Origin: JBMNPT01 sp050943735 | Lineage (GTDB): Bacteria > Bacillota > Clostridia > Oscillospirales > RGIG577 | Reading direction: 5' to 3' | Length of the DNA stretch: 36,806 nt | Assembly (NCBI GenBank): GCA_050943735.1 | Contig: JBMNPT010000014.1 | Coordinates: 1 to 36,806 of the forward strand | Part shown: one piece after another, positions 13,053 through 20,493 of the stretch | Layout of the letters: every line of letters starts with the position of its first letter | Position numbering within the stretch: position 1 is the first letter of the stretch | Notes under the pieces: generated by a model | Databases searched by the model: none | Told to the model about the DNA's origin: nothing | What the model saw: only the letters and a program-made list of their open reading frames with translations | Made by a program: the position numbers and the translations under genes

Positions 13053-14009
13053 TTAACGAGTTCCCCGATTTACGCACCACTCCACCGGCTGTCCCAACAG
13101 CACCTGTGCTACGCCTTTTGCGGCGCCATAGCTCATGCGGGCCATTGCCTCCCGGGTCAGGGCAGCGCTGTGCGGTGTGGCCATCACCCCTGGTGCCCGC
13201 AGCAACGGATCATCCTGCGACAATGGTTCATGGGCGAAACAATCAATGCCAGCCCCCGCGATGCGTTTTTGCTCCAAAGCCTGACACAATGCCTCTTCGT
13301 CTACAATTCCCCCTCTGGCGCAATTGATCAAAAAGGCACTCTTTTTCATAAGGCTCAATTTCCGGGCATCCACCAGATGATGGGTATCTGGTGTATAGGG
13401 AATGTGCAGGGTGATAAAATCACTCTGCCGGAAAATTTCCTCCATTTCCCCGGTAAAGCGGATAAAATCAGGCACTTTGCTCTCATCCAGATAGGGATCG
13501 TAGCCCAACACCTGCATGCCCAGACCCAGACTGCACTTTTTCGCCACACTCTGTCCAATACGGCCCAGTCCGATGATACCCAGACACTTTCCTTCCACTT
13601 CACAGCACTCCACCTGGGAGGGATAATCAAAATTGCCCGCTCTCACTGCCTGGTCCATCTCCCGCAGATGCCGGGACAGTGCCAAAATATAGCCAACCGT
13701 ATGTTCCGCCACCGAGTTAGCATTGGCCATGGGGGTATTCACCACCCAGATTCCCAGTTTCCGGGCCACCTCCACATCGACCACATTGTCCACTCCTACG
13801 CCATGCTTGCCGATGACTCGCAATTGAGGCGCACACTGTAAAATCTCTTCGGTGAGCATCAGTGTTTTGGAAATTACACCATCACAATCCCGAATGCAGC
13901 GCTGGATGGTGGTTGTCTGCTCATCGGGAGCCAATACCACCTCCAGCCCCTGCTCCTTCAAATATTCAATCCCATCAGGGGCAATCTCCTGCGCCAGCAG
14001 AACTTTCAT
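13053..14009 (-). CDS. D-isomer-specific 2-hydroxyacid dehydrogenase
   Basis: NAD-dependent dehydrogenase of the SerA/GyaR family, 318 residues, catalytic-domain-only (no ACT regulatory domain, so probably not biosynthetic SerA). The Rossmann motif GLGRIG is at about 147-152, and the catalytic trio is Arg232 (CARGGIVDE), Glu261 (FAHEP) and His280 (TPHSAALT). The start follows AAGGAGG by about 9 nt. It is last gene of the GntR-led operon, 16 nt after the aldolase gene. In this setting it would oxidise or reduce a 2-hydroxy/2-keto acid made by or fed to the aldolase, for example a tartronate/hydroxypyruvate or glycerate-type product. The substrate is an inference. Confidence 0.92.
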   Translation of the reverse strand: MKVLLAQEIAPDGIEYLKEQGLEVVLAPDEQTTTIQRCIRDCDGVISKTLMLTEEILQCAPQLRVIGKHGVGVDNVVDVEVARKLGIWVVNTPMANANSVAEHTVGYILALSRHLREMDQAVRAGNFDYPSQVECCEVEGKCLGIIGLGRIGQSVAKKCSLGLGMQVLGYDPYLDESKVPDFIRFTGEMEEIFRQSDFITLHIPYTPDTHHLVDARKLSLMKKSAFLINCARGGIVDEEALCQALEQKRIAGAGIDCFAHEPLSQDDPLLRAPGVMATPHSAALTREAMARMSYGAAKGVAQVLLGQPVEWCVNRGTR

Positions 14010-14025
14010 GTTCTTCTCCTCCTTT

Positions 14026-14784
14026 TTACAGTGTCTTTTTCACATCCGCCACCGAATCCCGGGCGGCATTCAAAATCATCCCCAGTTCACTGTTCCAACA
14101 AATCAAATCCATGCCCTGCTGGAACAACACTTTGGCCTCTTCTGTTTTGGAGGTAATGTACCCGGCAATTTTTCCCCGTTTTTGGGCAGCGGCCAGCACA
14201 TCTTCCAGCCCCTGACGGAATTCCGGTGTAGAGTAATCCCCCAGGTGACCCATATCACAGGAGAGATCATTGGGCCCGATCACCACGCCGTCAATTCCCT
14301 CCACCGAGGCGATGGCATCGGTGTTTGCCAATGCCTGCCGAGTCTCCGCCTGCACCAGAATGGTAATCCGTTGATTGGCCTCCTGGATATAGCTGCGGAT
14401 GTCCGGGCAATAGTAGCTGTTGTGGGCACGTTTGGTGGAAATACCCCGTTTCCCCAGCGGCATATACCGGGTGAGCTCCACGATTTTCTCCGCCTCTTCC
14501 CGAGTGTTCACCATGGGCACCAGCAAACCGTCTGCACCCGCTTCCAAATATTTCAGGCAGCACTCCCGGTCGATTTTGGGAATCCGCACCAGCACCGTCA
14601 GCTCCAGCGCATTGGCGGTGGCAATCATGGCATTGGCCTGGGAGTAGTCAAACGCCCCATGCTCACAGTCGATGATAAAATAGTCAAAGCCACATACTTT
14701 CAGCATACGCGCAATGTTGGGGGAATACAGCTCGCAAATCATCGTTCCCACATGTTTTTTCCCATCCTTCAGATTGACCTTCAC
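14026..14784 (-). CDS. HpcH/HpaI-family 2-keto-3-deoxy acid aldolase
   Basis: Class II (metal-dependent) aldolase of 252 residues that splits 2-keto-3-deoxy or 4-hydroxy-2-keto acids into pyruvate and an aldehyde. Expected residues are present: Glu41-His42 in IIDCEHGAFD, Arg67 in VLVRIPKID, and metal ligands Glu147 (VQAETRQA) and Asp173 (IGPNDLSCDMG). The family includes HpaI, GarL and RhmA; the length suits GarL/RhmA types. Its ATG overlaps the stop of the kinase gene by 4 nt, so translation is coupled. The combination with a kinase and dehydrogenases points to catabolism of a deoxy-sugar acid or aldaric acid, but the actual substrate is not shown. Confidence 0.93.
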   Translation of the reverse strand: MKVNLKDGKKHVGTMICELYSPNIARMLKVCGFDYFIIDCEHGAFDYSQANAMIATANALELTVLVRIPKIDRECCLKYLEAGADGLLVPMVNTREEAEKIVELTRYMPLGKRGISTKRAHNSYYCPDIRSYIQEANQRITILVQAETRQALANTDAIASVEGIDGVVIGPNDLSCDMGHLGDYSTPEFRQGLEDVLAAAQKRGKIAGYITSKTEEAKVLFQQGMDLICWNSELGMILNAARDSVADVKKTL

Positions 14785-16172
14785 GCCAAAGACCTCCTCA
14801 CCATAGTTTCTGTATCTTTCAAATTCTTACATTTTCCAGCACACACCAGCGCAATGCGCAAATGTCCCAGAAAAACCTCATCTTTCGCTGGTGCCAGACT
14901 GTAGGGCAGCCTGACTCGTTCCGAAATCAATTTTCTCAGCATTGCATCCTTCTGGGCCACGCCCCCTGTGAATACAATTTGTTCCACACGCGCATCGTCG
15001 GGAATCAATTCATGATAGTAGGAGGCAAAAATATCCGCCGCCTGCCGGTACGCCCCGTCAAATAGATTGCCAATAGTCAGATTGTAGGGATTGATGTTCC
15101 GAATGCTGCCTTCCGAGGTCCCCAGACTGTCCTTGTAAAACCCGATGTTGACCTCCAGAGAATTGGACTTCACCCCGGCCACCTCCTGGGTGATCTTATC
15201 CCACAGTTCCCGCTTGCTCAGAGTGACGCCATAGATGCACCGTCCCACCTCCATGAGAAAGCCCAGCAATACATCAAACGTTCTGCCGCCCGGCATGCGA
15301 GTCACTGTATTGAGGTACAGTCCCTCCAAAAACGGCCGCACTTCAAAATTACCCTGAGTAAAACGATCGGCAATGTAGGCGATCTGCGCACCAGTGGCAA
15401 TGTTGAAGTTCACCTCTGTCACTGCCTTCATCATGCTGCCGATCACCGCCACCTGCTGATCTCCCAGATCGGGATACACTGGAATCTCTCCCCAATCAGC
15501 GTGGTAATACCCGGCGATTTCATATTCTCCAATGGCTTTGGGAGTATCGCATACGCCAAAACCCAGCTGCTCTTTCAGTTCTTCATTCCACCCATCTTTT
15601 TGGATGTCATACAGTCCAATGGGCGCTGCGTTGGTTTTGTGACACGCGTACTGTCCCGTCAGCCGTTTGATCACCAAACTGCCGATGGTACAGATCACAT
15701 CCCCCTTCCGGCAGAGATACTGGCCTCTCTGCTGTGCGGCGTACAGATTGCACATGCCCATGCAGGCTTTCAGATATACCCCATGACCTTTCATCTTCTC
15801 TCGGGGAATCATGTGCTCCAACCGCTGCAAGTAACTGCCGCCTTCCGGTGTCTCCAGCAGACAGCGGTTATCCAGCCAGGAAATATAGGGAGTGCGGGCA
15901 TTCCCATCCGCATCTGCCACAATGATGCCATGCATTTGGGTAGAAATCAAAATTCCTGCAATTTGTGAGGCATATTGACTCACAAATCTCCTGACCAGCT
16001 CTTCCACCAGAGGATAAAACCGGTCAAAATCCAGTACGTACTCCACTTCTCCCCCATCCACCACCGCTTTGGGCATTTCCACCAACTGAACATCCTGAAT
16101 TTGGAGCTGTTCCACATCCAGAACTGCTCCCTTGACAAAACTGGTTCCCAAATCCAATGCAATGTATTTCAT
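14781..16172 (-). CDS. FGGY-family carbohydrate kinase
   Basis: Sugar kinase of the FGGY family (xylulokinase, gluconokinase, sedoheptulokinase and relatives), 463 residues. The N-terminal ATP-binding phosphate-1 motif is ALDLGTSFVKGAV (about 5-17), STQMHGI (about 76-82) is the substrate-loop signature, and VFTGGVAQKD near 410 is the adenosine motif. Sequence identity of the sugar cannot be set; the QMHG form is seen in xylulose/sedoheptulose-type members. It starts 1 nt upstream of the GntR stop region and overlaps the aldolase start, so it is the second gene of a compact four-gene operon. A kinase ahead of an aldolase suggests phosphorylation of the sugar or of a C3/C4 cleavage product. Confidence 0.9.
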   Translation of the reverse strand: MKYIALDLGTSFVKGAVLDVEQLQIQDVQLVEMPKAVVDGGEVEYVLDFDRFYPLVEELVRRFVSQYASQIAGILISTQMHGIIVADADGNARTPYISWLDNRCLLETPEGGSYLQRLEHMIPREKMKGHGVYLKACMGMCNLYAAQQRGQYLCRKGDVICTIGSLVIKRLTGQYACHKTNAAPIGLYDIQKDGWNEELKEQLGFGVCDTPKAIGEYEIAGYYHADWGEIPVYPDLGDQQVAVIGSMMKAVTEVNFNIATGAQIAYIADRFTQGNFEVRPFLEGLYLNTVTRMPGGRTFDVLLGFLMEVGRCIYGVTLSKRELWDKITQEVAGVKSNSLEVNIGFYKDSLGTSEGSIRNINPYNLTIGNLFDGAYRQAADIFASYYHELIPDDARVEQIVFTGGVAQKDAMLRKLISERVRLPYSLAPAKDEVFLGHLRIALVCAGKCKNLKDTETMVRRSLA

Positions 16173-16173
16173 A

Positions 16174-16842
16174 TTAACCTCCCAACTGTTTCAGCATATT
16201 GGTGGTAAGGTCTTTGGCCATTTCCAAATGCTGATCGATGAACTCCAGCACCTTTCTGTCCCGCAGCAAAATCATATCCAAAATGGCTTTGTGTTTGTCA
16301 TAAAATTCTTCAATATATTGGGATCGATAATGTGCTTCACTGTTGAGTTTGAGCAAGGTTTCGTTGAGAGGAGCCAGCGTATCCCATGTTTTGATCAGCG
16401 TCCGGTTGTCGGAGAGGCTCACCACTGCCCGATGAAACAACGTATCCAGCCGGCAGGCCCCATCACGGGTCATCTGACTGGCATGACAATGATCCTCCAG
16501 CAGCTTCAATGTGTCCACCATCATGGCGTAATTGAGGGTTTTCATTTCCATAATTTCCTCAATGGCCATGAATTCTAGAGTTTTGCGAACGTTGTACATG
16601 TCCATGGCATATTTTCGGGTAAATCCCACCACTTGTTTCCCGCCATTGGGCAATGTTTCAATCATCCCCTCACTCTCCAATGCCTGCAGCGCGCTGCGCA
16701 GGGTGCCTCTGGAAACACCATATTCTTTTGCCAGCGCCAATTCAATGAGCCGGTCTCCCTGTCTGTATTTTTGCAATACAATCTTCAGCCGCAAGTCTTC
16801 AATCACATCCCCACTGCAGCTGCGGGAAAGCATATCCGCCAT
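16174..16842 (-). CDS. GntR-family (FCD subfamily) transcriptional regulator
   Basis: DNA-binding regulator of 222 residues. The winged HTH spans about residues 12-75, including LALAKEYGVSRGTLRSALQA and LESEGMIETLPNGG, and an all-helical FCD effector domain follows (about 90-215) with the RLDTLFHRAVV and HKAILDMILLRD helices that carry metal/acid-binding residues. FCD members usually sense organic or sugar acids. AAAGGAGGT precedes the ATG by about 9 nt. It is the first gene of its operon, so autoregulation is likely; the promoter carries an ATTGT-TG-ACAAT palindrome that fits the TNGTN0-3ACNA pattern of this subfamily. Confidence 0.93.
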   Translation of the reverse strand: MADMLSRSCSGDVIEDLRLKIVLQKYRQGDRLIELALAKEYGVSRGTLRSALQALESEGMIETLPNGGKQVVGFTRKYAMDMYNVRKTLEFMAIEEIMEMKTLNYAMMVDTLKLLEDHCHASQMTRDGACRLDTLFHRAVVSLSDNRTLIKTWDTLAPLNETLLKLNSEAHYRSQYIEEFYDKHKAILDMILLRDRKVLEFIDQHLEMAKDLTTNMLKQLGG

Positions 16843-16886
16843 CTGTCTCCACCTCCTTTGAATGGTTGAGGTACATCCATAATTTA

Positions 16887-16915
16887 ATTGTATTACCGCA
16901 TCAAAATATTGTCAA
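16887..16915 (-). promoter_or_regulatory. Promoter of the GntR-led operon
   Basis: On the minus strand, TTGACA (16915-16910), 17-bp spacer and TACAAT (16892-16887), a near-ideal promoter. Confidence 0.82.
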
Positions 16916-16919
16916 CAAT
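16908..16919. promoter_or_regulatory. Putative GntR/FCD operator
   Basis: Inverted repeat ATTGT-CA-ACAAT covering the -35 box. It matches the general FadR/FCD operator form TNGT...ACNA. Assignment to the adjacent regulator is inferred from position. Confidence 0.55.
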
Positions 16920-16985
16920 TTTAATATTATGTTATCTTTCTAAATTTTCAATCAAAAGTTTGTATATTTTGCACTTTGTCCATTG

Positions 16986-17021
16986 AAAAAGAGCGGCACC
17001 GCTACAGCAGTACCGCTCTTT
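16986..17021 (-). terminator. purCF terminator
   Basis: On the minus strand, stem AAAGAGCGG/CCGCTCTTT (plus-strand 16988-16996 and 17013-17021), extendable by three pairs including one G-U, ending in a T5 run. It lies 13 nt after the purF stop. Confidence 0.88.
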
Positions 17022-17034
17022 CGTGTTGATATAC

Positions 17035-18444
17035 TTATCGGATTTCTCCTACATCCATGGGATAGTTTTTGCTGAAACATGCGTCGCAGAAGCCACACTT
17101 GGCATTGGGGATGAGCTTGGGCATATCTTCAATGTCCAAATACCCCAAACTGTCCGCACCGATGATCCGGCGGGTCTGCTCAATGGAATGATGGCAGGAA
17201 ATCAGCTTATCACGGCTGGGGATGTCCGTACCAAAGAAGCAGGGCCACAGGAATGGCGGCGAAGAAATCCGCACATGAACCTCCTTGGCGCCCGCCAGCT
17301 TGAGCAGGTTGACAATCCGGCCGCAGGTGGTCCCCCGTACAATGGAGTCATCGATCATAACCACCTTTTTGCCGCTGACCACTGCGCTGATGGGATTGAG
17401 CTTGATGCGCACCGCCATCTCCCGCTGGCTCTGCTTGGGCTGGATGAAGGTCCGGCCCACATAGCGGTTTTTGATAAACCCATCGGCATAGGGAATCCCC
17501 GACTCCCGGGCATATCCCAATGCGGCGCACAGACCGCTGTCAGGCACGCCCACCACAATATCCGCATCCACCGGGTGCTTCTGCGCCAAAATCCGTCCCG
17601 CTTCCAACCGGGAATCGTACACGCTCTGTCCCTCGATGATGCTATCGGGCCGGGCAAAATAAATGTACTCGAAAATGCACATCCGGGAGCCGGCCTGTCC
17701 ACAATTTTCCTTGAGGAAACGGGTGCCGTTTTTGTCTACCACAATCACTTCACCGGGCTCCACATCCCGCACATATTCCGCACCAATGGCATCCAGGGCA
17801 CAGGTCTCAGAGGCGAACACCACACTCTGTCCAATCTTGCCCATCACCAGGGGTCGCATACCCAGTGGGTCCCGAGCGGCGATCAGTTTCTCCGGGCTCA
17901 TGATGATGAGGGAAAAGGCACCTTTTACCACCCGACAGGCCTTCTGCACCGCTTCCTCGATGCTGCCGCACTGGATACGTGCCCGGGCAATGGCATAGGC
18001 CAGCACTTCACTGTCAGTGGTGGATTGGAAAATGGCGCCTGTCATTTCATACTCCTGGCGAAGCTCCTGAGCATTGACCAGGTTGCCATTGTGGGCAATG
18101 ACCAGCGTACCCTTCACATAACGGCTCACCAGCGGCTGGCTGTTTTCCCAGCGGCTTTCGCCGGTGGTGGAGTAGCGCACATGGCCCACCCCGATGTTCC
18201 CCTTGAGAGAAGCCAACACTTCTCCGTTGAACTGGTCGGTCACCAACCCCATCCCCTTTTTATAGGAGATCTCCCGGTTGTCGTTGACCACAATGCCGCA
18301 GCTCTCCTGTCCACGGTGCTGCAGCGCGTACAGACCATAGTAGACCATGTCGGCACAGTCATGGCCATATTTGTCATAGATGCCGAACACACCGCACTCT
18401 TCGCCCGGCTTGTCCTCCCGCAAATCTACGTCTTTGTATATCAT
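17035..18444 (-). CDS. purF: Amidophosphoribosyltransferase
   Basis: First committed enzyme of purine synthesis: glutamine plus PRPP gives 5-phosphoribosylamine. The 469-residue protein has an N-terminal propeptide of 16 residues ending before Cys17 (GEECGVFG), the nucleophile after self-cleavage. It also has the glutaminase core with LQHRGQESCG, and the PRPP-binding loop VVMIDDSIVRGTT (about 353-365). The Fe-S cluster cysteines of the Bacillus-type enzyme are present near the C-terminus (KCGFCDACFS) and centrally (RMCIFEYIYFARPDS). GGAGG lies 6 nt upstream of the ATG. It is 21 nt downstream of purC and in the same operon. The oxygen-labile cluster fits an anaerobe. Confidence 0.97.
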   Translation of the reverse strand: MIYKDVDLREDKPGEECGVFGIYDKYGHDCADMVYYGLYALQHRGQESCGIVVNDNREISYKKGMGLVTDQFNGEVLASLKGNIGVGHVRYSTTGESRWENSQPLVSRYVKGTLVIAHNGNLVNAQELRQEYEMTGAIFQSTTDSEVLAYAIARARIQCGSIEEAVQKACRVVKGAFSLIIMSPEKLIAARDPLGMRPLVMGKIGQSVVFASETCALDAIGAEYVRDVEPGEVIVVDKNGTRFLKENCGQAGSRMCIFEYIYFARPDSIIEGQSVYDSRLEAGRILAQKHPVDADIVVGVPDSGLCAALGYARESGIPYADGFIKNRYVGRTFIQPKQSQREMAVRIKLNPISAVVSGKKVVMIDDSIVRGTTCGRIVNLLKLAGAKEVHVRISSPPFLWPCFFGTDIPSRDKLISCHHSIEQTRRIIGADSLGYLDIEDMPKLIPNAKCGFCDACFSKNYPMDVGEIR

Positions 18445-18465
18445 TCCATTCCTCCTTGCCGGATC

Positions 18466-19173
18466 TTATTGCAGACCCAACCGTCTGGCCATTTCCTCAT
18501 AGGCTTCTTCCACGCCGCCCATATCCCGTCTGAAACGGTCCTTGTCCAGCTTTTCCTTGGTATCCTTATCCCACAGACGGCAGGTGTCGGGGGAAATCTC
18601 ATCCGCCAGCACAATCTCACCCTTGTAGCGGCCGAATTCCAGCTTGAAGTCCACCAGAATCACATTGTGCTTGTCAAAGTAATCCACCATCACCTCGTTG
18701 ACTTTGAAAGCCATTTTTTTAATGGTTTCAATCTCATCCACTGTGGCCAGATCCAGGGCCAGTGCATGATAATCATTGATCAGCGGATCGCCCAGATCAT
18801 CGTTTTTATAGCTGAACTCAATGGTGGGGATGGCCAGCTTACGGCCTTCTTCCACGCCATACCGCTTGGAAAAGCTTCCGGCGGCAATGTTGCGGATGAT
18901 GACCTCCAGCGGTACAATGGACACCTTTTTCACAGCGGTTTCCCGATCGCTGAGCTCTTCCACCAGATGGGTCTTCACCCCATGCTGCTCCAGAATTTTG
19001 AACATGTGATTGGACATCCGGTTGTTGATAACACCCTTGCCCGAGATGGTTCCCTTTTTCACCCCGTTGAACGCGGTGGCGTCGTCTTTATAATCCACAA
19101 TCACCACATCGGGATCATCGGTGGCAAATACCTTTTTGGCTTTTCCTTCGTACAGCTGCTCCATCTTTTTCAT
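18466..19173 (-). CDS. purC: Phosphoribosylaminoimidazole-succinocarboxamide synthase (SAICAR synthetase)
   Basis: ATP-dependent condensation of CAIR with aspartate in purine synthesis. The 235-residue length and the opening KKMEQLYEGKAKKVFATDDPD are typical, as are VDYKDDATAFNG (about 27-38), EVIIRNIAAGSFSKRYGV (about 92-109) and the C-terminal DEISPDTCRLWD (about 193-204). ATG 19173 is chosen from a good AAAGGA site about 10 nt upstream. A longer in-frame reading extends 67 residues through the leader and promoter and is rejected. It is first gene of purC-purF. Its ~105-nt leader shows local pairing but no recognisable purine riboswitch. Confidence 0.97.
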   Translation of the reverse strand: MKKMEQLYEGKAKKVFATDDPDVVIVDYKDDATAFNGVKKGTISGKGVINNRMSNHMFKILEQHGVKTHLVEELSDRETAVKKVSIVPLEVIIRNIAAGSFSKRYGVEEGRKLAIPTIEFSYKNDDLGDPLINDYHALALDLATVDEIETIKKMAFKVNEVMVDYFDKHNVILVDFKLEFGRYKGEIVLADEISPDTCRLWDKDTKEKLDKDRFRRDMGGVEEAYEEMARRLGLQ

Positions 19174-19225
19174 GATGTTCGTTCCTTTCTTGTTGCGCCT
19201 TACGGCCCGTCCATTTCGATTATTT

Positions 19226-19252
19226 GGGTGGCTAGGTAGACATTCCCCCACC
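19226..19252 (-). promoter_or_regulatory. Candidate hairpin in the purC leader
   Basis: Plus-strand GGTGG (19227-19231) and CCACC (19248-19252) can pair across 16 nt within the transcribed leader. On the transcript the loop includes AATGTCTACCTAG, and a GCC-GTAA-GGC mini-hairpin lies closer to the gene. It did not fit a guanine, adenine or PRPP aptamer as I know them. Confidence 0.35.
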
Positions 19253-19287
19253 GGTGGATTCTCCCTTCCGAAAATCCGTCCTTTTTC

Positions 19288-19316
19288 ATTATACCGAATT
19301 TCCCGGGGTTTTGCAT
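19288..19316 (-). promoter_or_regulatory. purC promoter
   Basis: On the minus strand, perfect TATAAT (19293-19288) with a poor -35 (ATGCAA, 19316-19311) at 17 bp. A weak -35 would suit an activated or strongly regulated promoter. Confidence 0.55.
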
Positions 19317-19409
19317 CTCTTTTGCAGCGGGCAATCTGCCAGAAAATCTTCCTCATAAAACCGAATTTCTTCAACAGGTTTGCCTGCCGGCCCAGTTTGA
19401 CGCAAAAAC

Positions 19410-19438
19410 AAAAAGGACGGTGAGAAGCCGTCCTTTTT
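19410..19438 (-). terminator. Terminator after the GGGtGRT gene
   Basis: Stem GGACGG/CCGTCC (19415-19420, 19428-19433) extended by five A-T pairs, with a 7-nt loop. On the minus strand it follows the gene's stop by about 12 nt and ends in five T. Confidence 0.9.
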
Positions 19439-19450
19439 GAGCTTAAAAAT

Positions 19451-20452
19451 TTACTTGTTCATTGCGCCGGCTACAGCCACAGCCACAGCCACAGAAGCGC
19501 CTACCATGGGGTTGTTGCCCATGCCCAGGAAGCCCATCATCTCCACGTGAGCGGGTACAGAGGAAGAGCCTGCGAACTGAGCGTCAGAATGCATTCTGCC
19601 CATGGTGTCGGTCATGCCGTAAGAAGCGGGGCCAGCTGCCATGTTGTCGGGATGCAGGGTACGGCCGGTACCGCCGCCGGAGGCCACAGAGAAGTACTTC
19701 TTGCCCTGCAGGATGCACTCCTTCTTGTAGGTACCTGCCACAGGATGCTGGAACCGAGTGGGGTTGGTGGAGTTGCCGGTGATGGACACGTCCACACCTT
19801 CCAGGTGCATGATAGCCACGCCTTCCCGCACGTCATCAGCGCCGTAGCACTTTACCTTGGAGCGTTCGCCGTCGGAGTAAGCGATCTCCTTAACCACCTT
19901 CACTTCGCCGGTGGCGTAATCAAACTTGGTCTGGCAGTAGGTGAAGCCATTGATCCGGGAAATGATCATGGCGGCATCCTTGCCCAGGCCATTCAGGATA
20001 ACACGCAGGGGCTCCTTACGCACCTTGTTTGCGTTTCTGGCAATACCGATGGCGCCTTCTGCAGCGGCAAAGGACTCGTGGCCAGCCAGGAAAGCAAAGC
20101 ACTTGGTCTCTTCTCTCAGCAGCATGGCGGCCAGGTTGCCATGGCCAATACCCACCTTACGGTCGTCGGCCACAGAGCCGGGGATGCAGAAAGCCTGCAG
20201 GCCTTCGCCGATGGCTTCTGCAGCGTCAGCAGCATTGGTGCAGCCCTTCTTGATGGCGATGGCGGCGCCTACCACGTAAGCCCAGCACGCGTTCTCAAAA
20301 GCGATGGGCTGGATTTCCTTGGTGATGGTGTAGGGATCGATTCCCTTGTCCTTGCAGATCTTTTCAGCTTCTTCAATGGAGGCGATGCCGTAGCTGTTCA
20401 GCACGCCGTTGATCTTATCAATTCTTCTTTCGTAACTTTCAAACAAAGCCAT
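19451..20452 (-). CDS. GGGtGRT family protein (unknown function)
   Basis: A 333-residue protein of the conserved family named for its motif: SVASGGGTGRTLHPDN, with GGGTGRT at 259-265. Other conserved-looking blocks are RKVGIGHGNLAAMLLREETK (98-117), FLAGHESFAAAEGAIGIARN (121-140) and STNPTRFQHPVAG (228-240). It is soluble by composition, with no signal peptide. The C-terminus is a Val-Ala repeat (VAVAVAVAGAMNK) written by a GGCTGT hexamer. It lies 41 nt downstream of a NifU/IscU-like scaffold gene in the same operon, an association I recall as recurrent in anaerobes; the partner suggests a link to Fe-S or another metal cofactor. No enzymatic activity can be assigned from sequence. Confidence 0.9.
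   Translation of the reverse strand: MALFESYERRIDKINGVLNSYGIASIEEAEKICKDKGIDPYTITKEIQPIAFENACWAYVVGAAIAIKKGCTNAADAAEAIGEGLQAFCIPGSVADDRKVGIGHGNLAAMLLREETKCFAFLAGHESFAAAEGAIGIARNANKVRKEPLRVILNGLGKDAAMIISRINGFTYCQTKFDYATGEVKVVKEIAYSDGERSKVKCYGADDVREGVAIMHLEGVDVSITGNSTNPTRFQHPVAGTYKKECILQGKKYFSVASGGGTGRTLHPDNMAAGPASYGMTDTMGRMHSDAQFAGSSSVPAHVEMMGFLGMGNNPMVGASVAVAVAVAGAMNK
19473..19495. repeat. Hexamer tandem repeat in the GGGtGRT C-terminus
   Basis: ACAGCC is repeated three times (19473-19490) followed by a partial copy, coding the alternating Val-Ala stretch. Gain or loss of a unit would change length by two residues without a frameshift. Confidence 0.8.
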
Positions 20453-20493
20453 GATTGACCCTCTCTTTCTGTATGTTCAGTATCGGTTCAGCC

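Noticed and set aside
17023..19239. 738-codon open frame on the plus strand
   Set aside because: Antisense shadow of purF and purC. Its composition is typical of a mirror frame, and it begins inside the purCF terminator region without a ribosome site.
19174..19290. Guanine, adenine or PRPP riboswitch before purC
   Set aside because: A TCTACC string occurs, but the rest of the purine aptamer (paired arms, terminal TATG-type closing strand) cannot be built, and no expression platform is seen.
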